Below, piece after piece: positions 43,859 through 52,910 of a stretch of 64,000 nucleotides of DNA. A program made the translations under genes and the position numbers. Location: positions 1 through 64,000 of the forward strand of contig CATJOM010000068.1 in NCBI GenBank assembly GCA_949741915.1. The letters are read 5' to 3'. Position 1 is the first letter of the stretch, and the number at the start of each line of letters is the position of its first letter. This stretch comes from an uncultured Candidatus Melainabacteria bacterium (GTDB lineage Bacteria > Cyanobacteriota > Vampirovibrionia > Gastranaerophilales > Gastranaerophilaceae). Under the pieces are notes generated by a model. That model was not told the origin of the DNA, made no database searches, and was given only the letters and a program-made list of their open reading frames with translations.

Positions 43859-46111
43859 TTATCTTGTTAGGGTTAAAAGAATATCCTGCGGATAGACTTC
43901 ATTCAAGATACCGTTTGTGGCTGCAATGATGCAAAATTCAATGGTTTCGCCTGGGTTTACCCCTAAATCATCAAAGGAAATTGCAACCTCAATAGTGTCT
44001 TTGTATGCATGGTTTACTTTTTTTAACAATTGGGAAATCCATAAACCTCCAAAAGTAGATTTGGCAAGGCCTAAGGGCATCATTTCATTCTCATTAAATG
44101 AAAATTTGATTTCATGGGTAAACTGGTTTTCAATAATTGGAAAAATGTTTTCGTTCTTGCTAATAGTCCTTACAGGGCTTAAAATATTTTGGGATTCATT
44201 TCTGAAATATAAAAATATTTGGTTTCTTAAGAAATGTTTCGTATTTGTAATATTTTTTTTATTTATCTCAAATTTAAAGTAAATATTTGTATCATCATTT
44301 CCATAGTAGATGCCTTTAATTGCTTTGCCTGCTGAAAATGTGGGGCTGTCCGGCAGGAAAATATACCCTGCATCTGCCCAATTATCAACATTTTCATTAA
44401 AAGTGCCATCAATAACTGGTGTAATCAGGTTTTTAGGCTCTCTAACAGGTTTTCCCACAACCGAAATCAGCGGGATATCAAGGTAATTTGGATGTGTTTC
44501 ACCAAGAACTTTGTAAACATTTTTTAAGTGCGCTCTGAATAAGTAGTCAAAAATGTGGTCATTGCCAGATTCATTGGGCTCTCCATACCACCAGAACCAA
44601 TCTGAGCCCTCTGCTATAAAAATTTCCTGCTTTGCTCTGTCAATCAATTCTTCTGCAACTTTTTTTGCTTTGGAATTTTTTGCATTTTCCAAGAGCTTTT
44701 TTTTGGCCTCTTCAAGCGTGTTCCTTGTTTCATTCAAATAAAGCCAAGCAACATTTTTTGTGGGCTCACCTATCCACAAATCAAAGTTTCTGTTTATCCA
44801 GCTTCCAGAGGCTAAATTTTTAAGCTCCGCTGGTTCTGATTTTTCTAAAAATTCACTAACCAGAACTGTTTCAAGGCTTGAATCATTTTCAATTAATGAA
44901 TAGAGTGTATTTAAGAATACATCGCCGTCATTTTCATAGCTTTCCCAGCAATTTTCGCCATCCATGGCTATTGTCAATAAATGTTCTTCCTTTGGAGAAT
45001 TTTCAAGCTTATTTTGAATTGTTTTAATTTTTTCATAAAAATCGTTTGCGGCAATTTCGCCTTCATAATTTCCATAGCCAAAGCCTACAAGGTTTGCAAA
45101 GAAGGAATCTGCAAAAATTATATTTGTTTTTGAGCCGTCATTTAATTTGTAGTTTGAGCATAAGTCATAAGGGTCCTCTAGGTTGCCTTCAAAATCCCTT
45201 GTAAATTCTTTGTGAATAGAATTTGCAAGAATTCCTTCATCTGCAACAGTCCATTTTATGCCTAATTTTGACAATAACGCAACTGCCTTTTGGCTAATAC
45301 ATTGCTCTGGCAGCCACATACCGTTTGGCCTTTTTCCAAAAAAGCTTTCACATTTATCTAGGCTTTTTTTAGCCTGTTCACAAGCATCTTCTGCCATATG
45401 TTCAGATTGTTCGGGCAGGTTTTCGCAGTATTGATATTTGTCTTCTCTTATATCAAGCAGTAAGGGCAAAATTGGGTGATAAAACGGGTTTGTTGAAATT
45501 TCAATCCTGTTTTGTTTTTGAAATTTTTTATATAAATCAGGTATTTTTTTAAATATTTCAAGTTGGATATTAAAAATTTCGCGTCTGTCTTCAAGCGTGT
45601 AATTTTTTTCTTTTTCAAACAAAAATTTTAACTTTGGGAATAATTCGACAAATTTTTTATCTATCCAGCACAGAGTGAAATTTGCCATTATGTCAGAATA
45701 TTCTTGGTTTGAAAATGCATCGGGGCTTATGTTTTCTTTTGAATATCTTTTATTGTAAAGGCTTGCATAATATGGCCTTTTTAGAATCATATTAGTATAG
45801 TTTGCATCAAAAAAATGCTGCAGGATAAAATTTTTATCATCGTTATTTAATGCATCAATATCACTGATTAAAAGCCTTGAGTGCACATCGTGTGCGCCTT
45901 TTAGATATCTTTCGACAGATTCAATTAAAATTGGTGAAATATTAAAATTTAGGCGTATATTTTTAAAATTTTCAATACGCCAAAGCATATCATAGTAATC
46001 TTTTGTAACATGAAGCCTCACCCATGGCATCAAAAAATCCTCTGAATAATTTTCTTGATACACGGGCTGGTGAAAATGCCATATAAAAGCTATATTTAAC
46101 TTTTTTACCAT
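43859..46111 (-). CDS. Glycoside hydrolase family 57 (amylase/4-alpha-glucanotransferase type)
   Basis: A 750-residue cytoplasmic enzyme acting on alpha-glucans. The N-terminus IAFIWHFHQPVYQENY is the GH57 opening motif. The catalytic nucleophile Glu lies in NGMWLPEQCISQKAVALL, and the acid/base Asp in LTIAMDGENCWESY. KWTVADEGIL and WFWWYGEPNESGNDHIFDYLFR are further family segments. The C-terminal 190 residues (from about 560) form a beta-rich domain (VIDGTFNENVDNWADAGYIF) as in larger GH57 members. TATAAT and AGGAAA precede the ATG. Suggests use or storage of glycogen or starch-like glucans; no partner genes adjacent. Confidence 0.87.
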   Translation of the reverse strand: MVKKLNIAFIWHFHQPVYQENYSEDFLMPWVRLHVTKDYYDMLWRIENFKNIRLNFNISPILIESVERYLKGAHDVHSRLLISDIDALNNDDKNFILQHFFDANYTNMILKRPYYASLYNKRYSKENISPDAFSNQEYSDIMANFTLCWIDKKFVELFPKLKFLFEKEKNYTLEDRREIFNIQLEIFKKIPDLYKKFQKQNRIEISTNPFYHPILPLLLDIREDKYQYCENLPEQSEHMAEDACEQAKKSLDKCESFFGKRPNGMWLPEQCISQKAVALLSKLGIKWTVADEGILANSIHKEFTRDFEGNLEDPYDLCSNYKLNDGSKTNIIFADSFFANLVGFGYGNYEGEIAANDFYEKIKTIQNKLENSPKEEHLLTIAMDGENCWESYENDGDVFLNTLYSLIENDSSLETVLVSEFLEKSEPAELKNLASGSWINRNFDLWIGEPTKNVAWLYLNETRNTLEEAKKKLLENAKNSKAKKVAEELIDRAKQEIFIAEGSDWFWWYGEPNESGNDHIFDYLFRAHLKNVYKVLGETHPNYLDIPLISVVGKPVREPKNLITPVIDGTFNENVDNWADAGYIFLPDSPTFSAGKAIKGIYYGNDDTNIYFKFEINKKNITNTKHFLRNQIFLYFRNESQNILSPVRTISKNENIFPIIENQFTHEIKFSFNENEMMPLGLAKSTFGGLWISQLLKKVNHAYKDTIEVAISFDDLGVNPGETIEFCIIAATNGILNEVYPQDILLTLTR

Positions 46112-46220
46112 ACTATTTCCTAGGGGTATTATAGCATGGTTTTATTGATTTTTGACAAAATAGCAACCTCGGTATTTAAGGAGCTTAAACTGAAAATTTA
46201 CTATCTGCATAATTGCAATG

Positions 46221-46249
46221 CCAGCCTTTGCAAAAGATGCAAAGGCTGG
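46221..46249. terminator. Strong stem-loop 3' of the 305-residue orphan
   Basis: CCAGCCTTTGCA (46221-46232) and TGCAAAGGCTGG (46238-46249) form a perfect 12-bp stem with a five-base loop. No T-run follows on either strand, so it may be an RNA-stabilising hairpin rather than a classical terminator. Confidence 0.55.
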
Positions 46250-46279
46250 TTAATTAAATCACAAAATTAAAAATTTAAA

Positions 46280-47197
46280 CTAGATGGTTTTAAGTAGCTT
46301 AAAAAGGCGCTGTTCTCTTTGTCTCTGCTTTTCACCTGCATAGGCCTCAAGTTCTTCTGAAGTCACAACTATAGTATTTCCGTCTTTATCTTCGGTGCCT
46401 TCTAGCGCTTTTCTTGCTTTTTCAGCCACTGCACTATCATTCAAGTCTGTTCCGGCATCTGTTAAAAAGTTAGCAATTTTTGCGGCAATTACACCACCTG
46501 TGGTTGCAACAGCTGTATCGCAAATATCAGCGCCTCTTGTAATGCCGAGTCTCTGTGCAAAATATTTTTTTAATTCATCTGCTTCCACTTTGGCTGCTAC
46601 TGTGTTTCTATCGTTGCCAAGAATAATTTTTTTGCCCATTTTTGAATTAGCAATTTTATAAATTAAAGATTTTTCATCATCTGCTTTATTTGCAATTTTT
46701 TCAATTACAGAATCTTGTAAAACTTCTTTGGTTGAATTAATTGCTTTATTTTCCTCAAGCCCATCTGCGAGGTTGATTGTTTTTCCTTCCTTGGCATCTT
46801 GTAAGTTTTCCCATACTTTGCCTGTATATTTTTTAAAAGAATTTAAAATGCCTGCGCCATTTTGCTTGTTTGCATTTTTTGCTGCAGAGTCAATAAAGGC
46901 TCCAGTTGAGCCTGATAAACTTTTTTTGCCTTTAATAAACATTCCCAAGAATGCTGCAGTGGTAATTCCGAATTCAAGAGCATGGTCTATTATATTGTCA
47001 CCAAGAATGATTTTGGCAGTTTTTGTTGTAAGAGGTATATCGCCGTACTTCTCTGCCATTGATTTACCACCACCAAAGCCTTTTATGGATGGCTTTTTGT
47101 GCCGGGGCTTTTTTTCTTCAGGATTGTCTTCAGTTTTTTTTGAGCGGCCAAAATTTATATTTTGAGAATTTATTGAGCTAACGGGTAGCATATACAT
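46280..47197 (-). CDS. Orphan protein of lineage type
   Basis: A 305-residue protein, not recognised. The N-terminus is polar with SINSQNINFGRSKK, followed by a basic, lysine-rich segment and SIKGFGGGKSMAEKYG. Residues 75-95 are moderately hydrophobic (HALEFGITTAAFLGMFIKG), perhaps a membrane-associated helix; the remainder is helical (KYFAQRLGITRGADICDTAVATTGGVIAAKIANFLTD, in parts) with a charged C-terminus. Many proteins with such an N-terminal NFG-like patch occur in this lineage by my recollection, so it may be an export or surface protein class. AAAGGAAA precedes the ATG. Has its own promoter with an inverted repeat. Confidence 0.6.
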   Translation of the reverse strand: MYMLPVSSINSQNINFGRSKKTEDNPEEKKPRHKKPSIKGFGGGKSMAEKYGDIPLTTKTAKIILGDNIIDHALEFGITTAAFLGMFIKGKKSLSGSTGAFIDSAAKNANKQNGAGILNSFKKYTGKVWENLQDAKEGKTINLADGLEENKAINSTKEVLQDSVIEKIANKADDEKSLIYKIANSKMGKKIILGNDRNTVAAKVEADELKKYFAQRLGITRGADICDTAVATTGGVIAAKIANFLTDAGTDLNDSAVAEKARKALEGTEDKDGNTIVVTSEELEAYAGEKQRQREQRLFKLLKTI

Positions 47198-47258
47198 TTC
47201 CTTTCACACACTATGAATAATGCATGTCAATCTAAAAAATTGCTAGTTTCATGAAGTT

Positions 47259-47297
47259 TTGTAACAAAATTGTTACAATTGATGTTTGATTATTTTA
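47259..47297 (-). promoter_or_regulatory. Promoter with inverted repeat upstream of the 305-residue orphan
   Basis: On the complement a -10 TAAAAT (47292-47297) with TTAACA 16 bases before it. Just downstream of the expected start is TTGTAAC (47259-47265), AAAATT, GTTACAA (47272-47278), a perfect 7-bp inverted repeat placed like an operator. Confidence 0.5.
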
Positions 47298-47329
47298 TCA
47301 CAATATTTTAAATTGTTAAAATTTGTAAA

Positions 47330-48571
47330 TTAATGGAAATATTTTTTATCCTTAATTTCATCCGGCAAAAATTGCTGCTTATATTCAGGGTTATTATGGG
47401 TATAAACATATCCTTCGCCAAAACCGTATTTTTTGGCATCTTTATAATGTGCATCTCTTAAATGCATAGGCGGAGGAAAATCGAGTCCGTGCTGAATATC
47501 TGCCATAGCTTCATCTACAGCCATTATTGCTCTGTTTGATTTTTTGGCCCGCGCAACAAACTCTGTTGCCTGCGCTAGCGCTATCCTGCATTCAGGCATT
47601 CCAAGGGTTTCTGTTGCCTTAAGGGCTGCTTCTGCTATTAAAAATGCCCTGAAATCAGCATTTCCAACGTCTTCACTGGCACAGACAATGAGCCTTCTTG
47701 CTATAATCCTTGGATCCTCAGCGTTTACAAGCATTTTAGCAAGGTAATATATGGCAGCATCAGGGTCAGAACCTCTTAATGATTTTTGATAAGCTGAAAG
47801 ACAGTCGTAATGCCCCTGTCTGTCATACCGGGTTGTATTTTTCTGAAGTAAATCCTCAATTAATTTTTTATTTACCGTGCTTTCTTTATTTTTACCATCG
47901 CCATAGGCTGCAAAATAAGAGTTTTCAACGGTGTTCAGAGCATATCTTGCATCGCCTGATGATAAACTTACAATAGCTTCAATTGCTTCATTTTCAATAA
48001 TAACAGGCATATTAGAATAATGAGTTTTTAAGTAATTAAATCCTTTTTCAACAATTTTTTTTATGCTGTTATTATCAATCCTGTTCAACATAATCACCTG
48101 AGCACGAGAGAGCAGGGCTGGAACAACCTGAAAAGAAGGGTTTTCTGTAGTGGAACCAATAAGATGAAATGTGCCGTTTTCAATGTGCGGTAAAAGTGCA
48201 TCCTGCTGAGTTTTTGAGTACCTGTGAATTTCATCAATAAAAAGTATGGTTTTTGTGCCGCTTCTAAGGTTTTCTTTTGCGTTTAAAACGGCGTCTTTAA
48301 CGTCCTTGACGCCTGATGTTACGGCAGACAGCTCTAAAAAATTTGCATTATGATGATTAGCTATAAGCCTTGCAAGAGTAGTTTTTCCACATCCAGGCGG
48401 ACCCCATAAAATTAAGGAAAAAAGTCTGTTTGCCTTTAAAAGATTATTAATTGGTGAATTTTCGTTAATTACATTTGTCTGGCCCAAAAATTCATCCAGA
48501 TTTTTTGGCCGTAAAATTGCTGCCAGAGGGATTTGCTTATTATTTTCTTCTAGGTTGTCAAATAAATTCAT
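47330..48571 (-). CDS. rarA: Replication-associated recombination ATPase RarA/MgsA
   Basis: A clamp-loader-like AAA+ ATPase acting at stalled replication forks. The 413-residue protein shows PLAAILRPKNLDEFLGQ at the N-terminus, Walker A WGPPGCGKTTLARL, Walker B TILFIDEIHRYSKTQQDALLP, sensor 1 LIGSTTENPSF, VVPALLSRA (arginine finger) and the C-terminal MgsA domain DPDAAIYYLAKML ... FPPPMHLRDAHYKDAKKYG. Normal length. Its start codon is only 14 bases from that of the divergent solute-binding gene, and TAAAAT (48578-48583, complement) stands six bases before ATG 48571 without Shine-Dalgarno, predicting a leaderless mRNA. Confidence 0.93.
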   Translation of the reverse strand: MNLFDNLEENNKQIPLAAILRPKNLDEFLGQTNVINENSPINNLLKANRLFSLILWGPPGCGKTTLARLIANHHNANFLELSAVTSGVKDVKDAVLNAKENLRSGTKTILFIDEIHRYSKTQQDALLPHIENGTFHLIGSTTENPSFQVVPALLSRAQVIMLNRIDNNSIKKIVEKGFNYLKTHYSNMPVIIENEAIEAIVSLSSGDARYALNTVENSYFAAYGDGKNKESTVNKKLIEDLLQKNTTRYDRQGHYDCLSAYQKSLRGSDPDAAIYYLAKMLVNAEDPRIIARRLIVCASEDVGNADFRAFLIAEAALKATETLGMPECRIALAQATEFVARAKKSNRAIMAVDEAMADIQHGLDFPPPMHLRDAHYKDAKKYGFGEGYVYTHNNPEYKQQFLPDEIKDKKYFH

Positions 48572-48573
48572 TG

Positions 48574-48583
48574 TATAATTTTA
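48574..48583. promoter_or_regulatory. Overlapping divergent -10 boxes of rarA and the solute-binding gene
   Basis: Plus strand TATAAT at 48574-48579 is six bases from ATG 48586; minus strand TAAAAT at 48578-48583 is six bases from ATG 48571. The two hexamers share two base pairs. Both -35 regions must lie inside the opposite coding sequence. Confidence 0.6.
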
Positions 48584-48585
48584 TC

Positions 48586-49917
48586 ATGATAAAAAAGATT
48601 TTAATAATAATGGTTTTAATTAGCCTTGTTGGCGGTTTATGTACTGCATGCTCTGCAAAAAAGACTGAAAAAGAAGGCATTCTTCCTGGTGGGTGCATGG
48701 TTGACAAAAAGCCTTGGGATTTTTTAAAAAATATTTTTAACAAAGATAAAAAACAAACTTTTACGGTTTGGACAATTCAATTAAAAGCGCCAGCAGGCCG
48801 CTTTATGGATGAGAATATTGAGGCCTTTAAAAACCGTCATCCTGAAATTGATATTGTATGGGTGGACATTCCTATTGCAGAGGCGCAAAAAAGAACTCTG
48901 GCTTCTATTTTATCTGGAAATCCGCCTGATTTAATCAACTTAAACCCTGATTTTTCAAGCCTTTTGGCCCAAAAAGGGGTGCTTGAATATTTTGGTGAAG
49001 ATGAAGTAGAAGAGTTTCACCCTGAATTAATTGATAAATTAAGGTATAATGGCAATATTTTTGCTCTTCCATTCTATGCCACAAGCCCTGTAACAATTTT
49101 TAACCAAAAAACACTTGATAATTGCTTTAATAATGATTATCCGGTTGTGAACAGTTATGAGGATATTTATAGCATTTCAGCAGAGCTAAAGCAGTGTACA
49201 GGTAAGCCTTCAATTGTTTTAAACCTGAATGAAAATGACACATTTGCTAAAATATTAAATAAATATGATATTTCAAGCTTTAAGGAAGAAAAAGAATTTC
49301 AATCATTCCTACATATTGTTAAAATGTTTGACGATATGTATAAAAAAGGCTATCTGCCAAAAGATACACTGACACTAAATCATAGGGAAATGGTGGAGCA
49401 ATATATGGCAAGAAATGCAGCATTTGTTGTTGCGGGTTCAAACTTTATTAAGATGATAAAAGAAAATGCACCAGATGTTTATGCGGAATCTGAAATTACA
49501 AACCAGTTATCAGCACCCGATGGCAAATATGATGTTGGCCTTATGAATTTCGTCATTCCAAAACGCGCTAAAAACAAGGATCTTGCAAGGGAATTTGCCC
49601 TGCAGTTAACAAATAAGGAAAACCAGTTAAAGTTTGCAAAATTAACAAATACTCTCCCTGCAAATTTAGAGGTTTTGTTTGATGATTATTTTATAGAATG
49701 TCCAGAAGAAATAATTGAAAAGGCTCGCTGTGTTGGTGCTAGCCAATTGAATTCTCTTGTTAAAGAAGATTTTGGATATAACAACAAAAAAGCCATAAAT
49801 GATACACTAAATAAAAGTCTTGAAGAAGTACTTTTGCACAACAAAATTTCAGAAGACAAACTTCAAAATAAGCTTAAAAATATCAAGGATGAGATAAGGG
49901 CGCTCAGGGAAAAATAA
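48586..49917 (+). CDS. Extracellular solute-binding lipoprotein (sugar ABC type)
   Basis: A 443-residue family 1 solute-binding protein, the receptor of carbohydrate ABC importers. The signal peptide MIKKILIIMVLISLVGGLCTAC ends at a lipobox-like CTAC (Cys as lipidated residue; -3 is Cys rather than the usual Leu). The mature part contains FTVWTIQLKAP, ENIEAFKNRHPEIDIVWVDI, ASILSGNPPDLINLNPDFS, NIFALPFYATSPVTIFNQK and the helical C-terminus DLAREFALQLTNKENQLKFAK, typical of this family. ATG 48586 is chosen because the upstream frame overlaps rarA and lacks a signal peptide. No permease or ATPase genes adjoin, so it is an orphan receptor here. Confidence 0.87.
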   Translation: MIKKILIIMVLISLVGGLCTACSAKKTEKEGILPGGCMVDKKPWDFLKNIFNKDKKQTFTVWTIQLKAPAGRFMDENIEAFKNRHPEIDIVWVDIPIAEAQKRTLASILSGNPPDLINLNPDFSSLLAQKGVLEYFGEDEVEEFHPELIDKLRYNGNIFALPFYATSPVTIFNQKTLDNCFNNDYPVVNSYEDIYSISAELKQCTGKPSIVLNLNENDTFAKILNKYDISSFKEEKEFQSFLHIVKMFDDMYKKGYLPKDTLTLNHREMVEQYMARNAAFVVAGSNFIKMIKENAPDVYAESEITNQLSAPDGKYDVGLMNFVIPKRAKNKDLAREFALQLTNKENQLKFAKLTNTLPANLEVLFDDYFIECPEEIIEKARCVGASQLNSLVKEDFGYNNKKAINDTLNKSLEEVLLHNKISEDKLQNKLKNIKDEIRALREK

Positions 49918-49921
49918 AATT

Positions 49922-49960
49922 AAAAAAAGGGGCGTATCAAAGGTTACATCGACATGCCCC
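49922..49960 (-). terminator. Terminator of the second glycine-rich prepilin gene
   Basis: On the complement GGGGC (49956-49960) pairs with GCCCC (49929-49933), followed by TTTTTTTA. Between convergent genes. Its form, including a GTAAC-type interior, resembles the terminator after the first copy. Confidence 0.7.
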
Positions 49961-50047
49961 AAAAATTGTTGTTTTATCTAAATTTAATTTTAGGTCAGTA
50001 CAGGCTCTATAGTAAAAACAGTTAAGAGCCTGTCGAATCCCTGATTA

Positions 50048-52834
50048 TTACTCTACTTCGGCATTCCAGTAAATTATAACAAAGCCATCCATACCGTTTT
50101 CGCCTGCTGCGGCCTGCTCAACTTCATTATATTTCCATATCCAGCCTCCGCCACCAGCCCCTGTGGCGCCTGGAAGTACGTCTCCAGCATAGTTCTCTTT
50201 ATTGGCCTCTGACATCGCTTTTGCCATAGTATTATTAAAAGACCCGGGAATTACGGCCTCAAGCAATGGAAGCGGCGAAGCATCTGCCCGAGTATTGACA
50301 AGGTCGCACTTCAAATTATCCTCATTGATATCTTTTGCACCGTAATAATCAATTGCAATTTCTGACAACCCGCCGCAGGGCCTTGATTCCACAGGTGAAA
50401 TTTTTGAATTTATACCCCCGTTTCCACCCGCAGATGCCTGGTAGCTGCCGGTGTACTCTGACTTTTTGCCACTGGCCTTTTCTGTATCAGCAGGGTAAAC
50501 TGTGTAATTAGATTTACCTACAAGTTTATTAAAATCTGTGGTGTTGATTTTACCGCCTGTGCCGCCACCTCCTGGTATTGGGTCAATATTTTCATCGGGT
50601 TTTCCTGCAATGGCCCCTCCTCCGCCTTTTCCACCCTGCACCTCAAATTTAAATTCGTTTGTGCCGTTTGTAGAATATGCTATATAGCTGTTTTCGCCAT
50701 CTTTACCGTCTTCACCCTTCGCCCCTGTGCCGGCGGCACCTTTAATACCTCCCTTACCTGCTTTAATAGTAAATGTCACACCGGGCCTAATGCCATTTGA
50801 AATATTTGTAATATGTACTACTGCGCCTGCGCCTCCGCCGGAGCCTCCTAAACCAGGCCGTGCAAGTTTGTATGTTACTTTTGCCATGCCGCCTCCGCCA
50901 TTTCCGGCATTAGTACAAAGCACATATTCTCTTGTAGGGCCCTCGCTACAGCTTCCACCGCCTCCGCCGGTACCGCCTATGCTACCGTTTCCACCAACTC
51001 CTGCGCCTGTTATTTTATTAATAAAATAACCGTCAGCCCCAACACCATTTGCTTTTCCGGCTTCACCCGCTTTAAATATCGGGCGTATCTCTCCATCAGA
51101 TATTGTATTGCAGGCAAAGTAGCCGCCTGTTTTGTATGCAGCTATCGTGCTGTATTCATTTTTATAATAGCAGGCATCGGCGGTTGAATCTTTGTTAACT
51201 GCATTTGCGGGGCTTCCCGTGGCGCTTGTTGTTGCAGGGTTTCCAGGTTTTCCTCCGGGTACAGAGAATTTCCATTTTGTAACACCGCCCACGGTTAATG
51301 TTGCAGAAGATGCTTCACCCGCTGTGGGTGTGCTAAACCTTGATGTATTGCCTAATTTTATGTATTTGCTGTCAGAGCTTGATGTTTTTACATTACTGCC
51401 AGCTCCCGGGCCACCTGCGGTATAGATGATTTTTACAGTACCGCCTTCTTCGTATGCTTTTCTTAAGGCATCATCCGGTATTTTCATTTCTGCATACAAC
51501 CCGGAACCGCCGGCGCCGCCGACATAAGGCACAAATGATGATATACGGTCAATGACACAGCGGGGAATCGCGGCAGCATTATTATTATAACCAGTCAAAA
51601 TGCGCACGCCACCCAATAATAAATGTGCCGTTATAGATGCATTATCGCTCCACAAAACATGCCGCCAGCAAGAATTTGAATCCGCACCATAGCAATCATA
51701 TCTATCTTTACACATTGGTGCACCATATCCAGAATATTGCTCACACAGCTGCAGGCCTGGATAATCAGCAAATCCCATATAGGCATTTGCACCACTAGCT
51801 CTTTTATTAAGAATACCAGGAGTGGCAGAATTAACAGATTGTATACCTCTTGCCCACCCTCTTAATTCAGCCTCATAAGGTAATCTACCATATGAAGGCC
51901 CTGCTGGTCTCCAGGTGGCGCAGGTATTTTTTGATGCATTATATTGACACACAGTTCTGTTGCAACCGCCATAAGCATTTACACTTGAAGCGCCTTCGCA
52001 ATCATCAGTTCCATGTGTAACAACAGACCAGCAGCACCTTCCACCAGAAGTACACGAAGGAATATTACAATCCTGAGAAGCGTGGTTGCATAATTTATCA
52101 ACTTTCATCAAAGGAGAAGGATCGGCAGGATTTGATGACGGATCGTACCTTGAAACACAAACAGAGTGATACCCGGCACTTGGCAGCGGGTGTTCCCCTG
52201 CCACATTTGGCAATGTTGTATTCCCTGTACCGTTTGCCCCGTTATATTCAGGCCCTATATATACACCCCAATTGCCACAGTCTGTCTGGTTTGCAGGGTA
52301 TCCTCTGCCGTTTGCCATTCCATGGCTTCCTCCTCCGCCACCGCCAACGAGGTGCACAGAAACATCTAGCATATTTTTTGAAAGTATAATTTCATTAGAA
52401 TTTGCAGAGCCTGGATTGTTGCAGCTTACTTCGCTGCTTGATTTTGTTGTGCTGAATGCTGTTTGAACTGCACCACCTCCACCTCCACCACCTGATGCTA
52501 TAATTGCATTAATGGTGTGAATATTTGAAGGAATTGTGCAGGCCTCTTCCTGCAGGCCGTCTGCTGCAGTAAATACACATCCGCCGGATGGAATAATTGA
52601 ATTTCCTGTGCCTGAAACCACAACATTTTCGTTGAACTTTTTTGTCATAACAGGCGCTAGTGCCGCCATCAACAAGGAAGCAACCAACAATGCCATAAGC
52701 ATTTCAACTAAGGAAAAAGCAGCTTTTTTTGAACAATTTTGCATCTGCCCAGATAAAAACAAATTAAAATGCCAAAATAAGCCAATTGGCTTAAAACACT
52801 TCTGCCCCAAAGGACACAACAAATTTTCTTTCAT
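50048..52834 (-). CDS. Giant prepilin-type protein with glycine-rich domains (paralogue 2)
   Basis: A 928-residue relative of the 948-residue gene. It shares the unusual leader (MKENLLCPLGQKC) and the identical helix AFSLVEMLMALLVASLLMAA followed by LAPVMTKKFNENV. The body again has glycine-rich modules (INAIIASGGGGGGG, VSVHLVGGGGGG, FTIKAGKGGIKGAAG) and closes GFVIIYWNAEVE. It carries many more cysteines in the region 190-330 (CGNWGVYIG, GGRCCWSV, DDCEGASS), so disulphide-bonded extracellular structure is likely. I use ATG 52834, which has AAAGG upstream and matches the paralogue N-terminus, not the in-frame ATG 45 bases earlier. Probably a pilus-associated adhesin. Confidence 0.8.
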   Translation of the reverse strand: MKENLLCPLGQKCFKPIGLFWHFNLFLSGQMQNCSKKAAFSLVEMLMALLVASLLMAALAPVMTKKFNENVVVSGTGNSIIPSGGCVFTAADGLQEEACTIPSNIHTINAIIASGGGGGGGAVQTAFSTTKSSSEVSCNNPGSANSNEIILSKNMLDVSVHLVGGGGGGSHGMANGRGYPANQTDCGNWGVYIGPEYNGANGTGNTTLPNVAGEHPLPSAGYHSVCVSRYDPSSNPADPSPLMKVDKLCNHASQDCNIPSCTSGGRCCWSVVTHGTDDCEGASSVNAYGGCNRTVCQYNASKNTCATWRPAGPSYGRLPYEAELRGWARGIQSVNSATPGILNKRASGANAYMGFADYPGLQLCEQYSGYGAPMCKDRYDCYGADSNSCWRHVLWSDNASITAHLLLGGVRILTGYNNNAAAIPRCVIDRISSFVPYVGGAGGSGLYAEMKIPDDALRKAYEEGGTVKIIYTAGGPGAGSNVKTSSSDSKYIKLGNTSRFSTPTAGEASSATLTVGGVTKWKFSVPGGKPGNPATTSATGSPANAVNKDSTADACYYKNEYSTIAAYKTGGYFACNTISDGEIRPIFKAGEAGKANGVGADGYFINKITGAGVGGNGSIGGTGGGGGSCSEGPTREYVLCTNAGNGGGGMAKVTYKLARPGLGGSGGGAGAVVHITNISNGIRPGVTFTIKAGKGGIKGAAGTGAKGEDGKDGENSYIAYSTNGTNEFKFEVQGGKGGGGAIAGKPDENIDPIPGGGGTGGKINTTDFNKLVGKSNYTVYPADTEKASGKKSEYTGSYQASAGGNGGINSKISPVESRPCGGLSEIAIDYYGAKDINEDNLKCDLVNTRADASPLPLLEAVIPGSFNNTMAKAMSEANKENYAGDVLPGATGAGGGGWIWKYNEVEQAAAGENGMDGFVIIYWNAEVE

Positions 52835-52848
52835 AAATAAACCTTTAC

Positions 52849-52910
52849 GATAAACAATTAATAAACAACTTCTCTGCACCTAATATAACATATTGAATTA
52901 TTTATTTCAA
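52849..52910 (-). promoter_or_regulatory. Promoter and leader of glycine-rich prepilin 2
   Basis: On the complement TTGAAA (52905-52910), 17 bases, TATATT (52882-52887). The leader contains GATAAACAATT (52849-52859) and ATAAACAACTTC (52861-52872), variants of the repeats upstream of paralogue 1. Confidence 0.6.

Noticed and set aside
50727-52853. Similar proline-rich open frames opposite the second glycine-rich gene
   Set aside because: Same cause; the minus-strand gene has a paralogue, leader, promoter and terminator.
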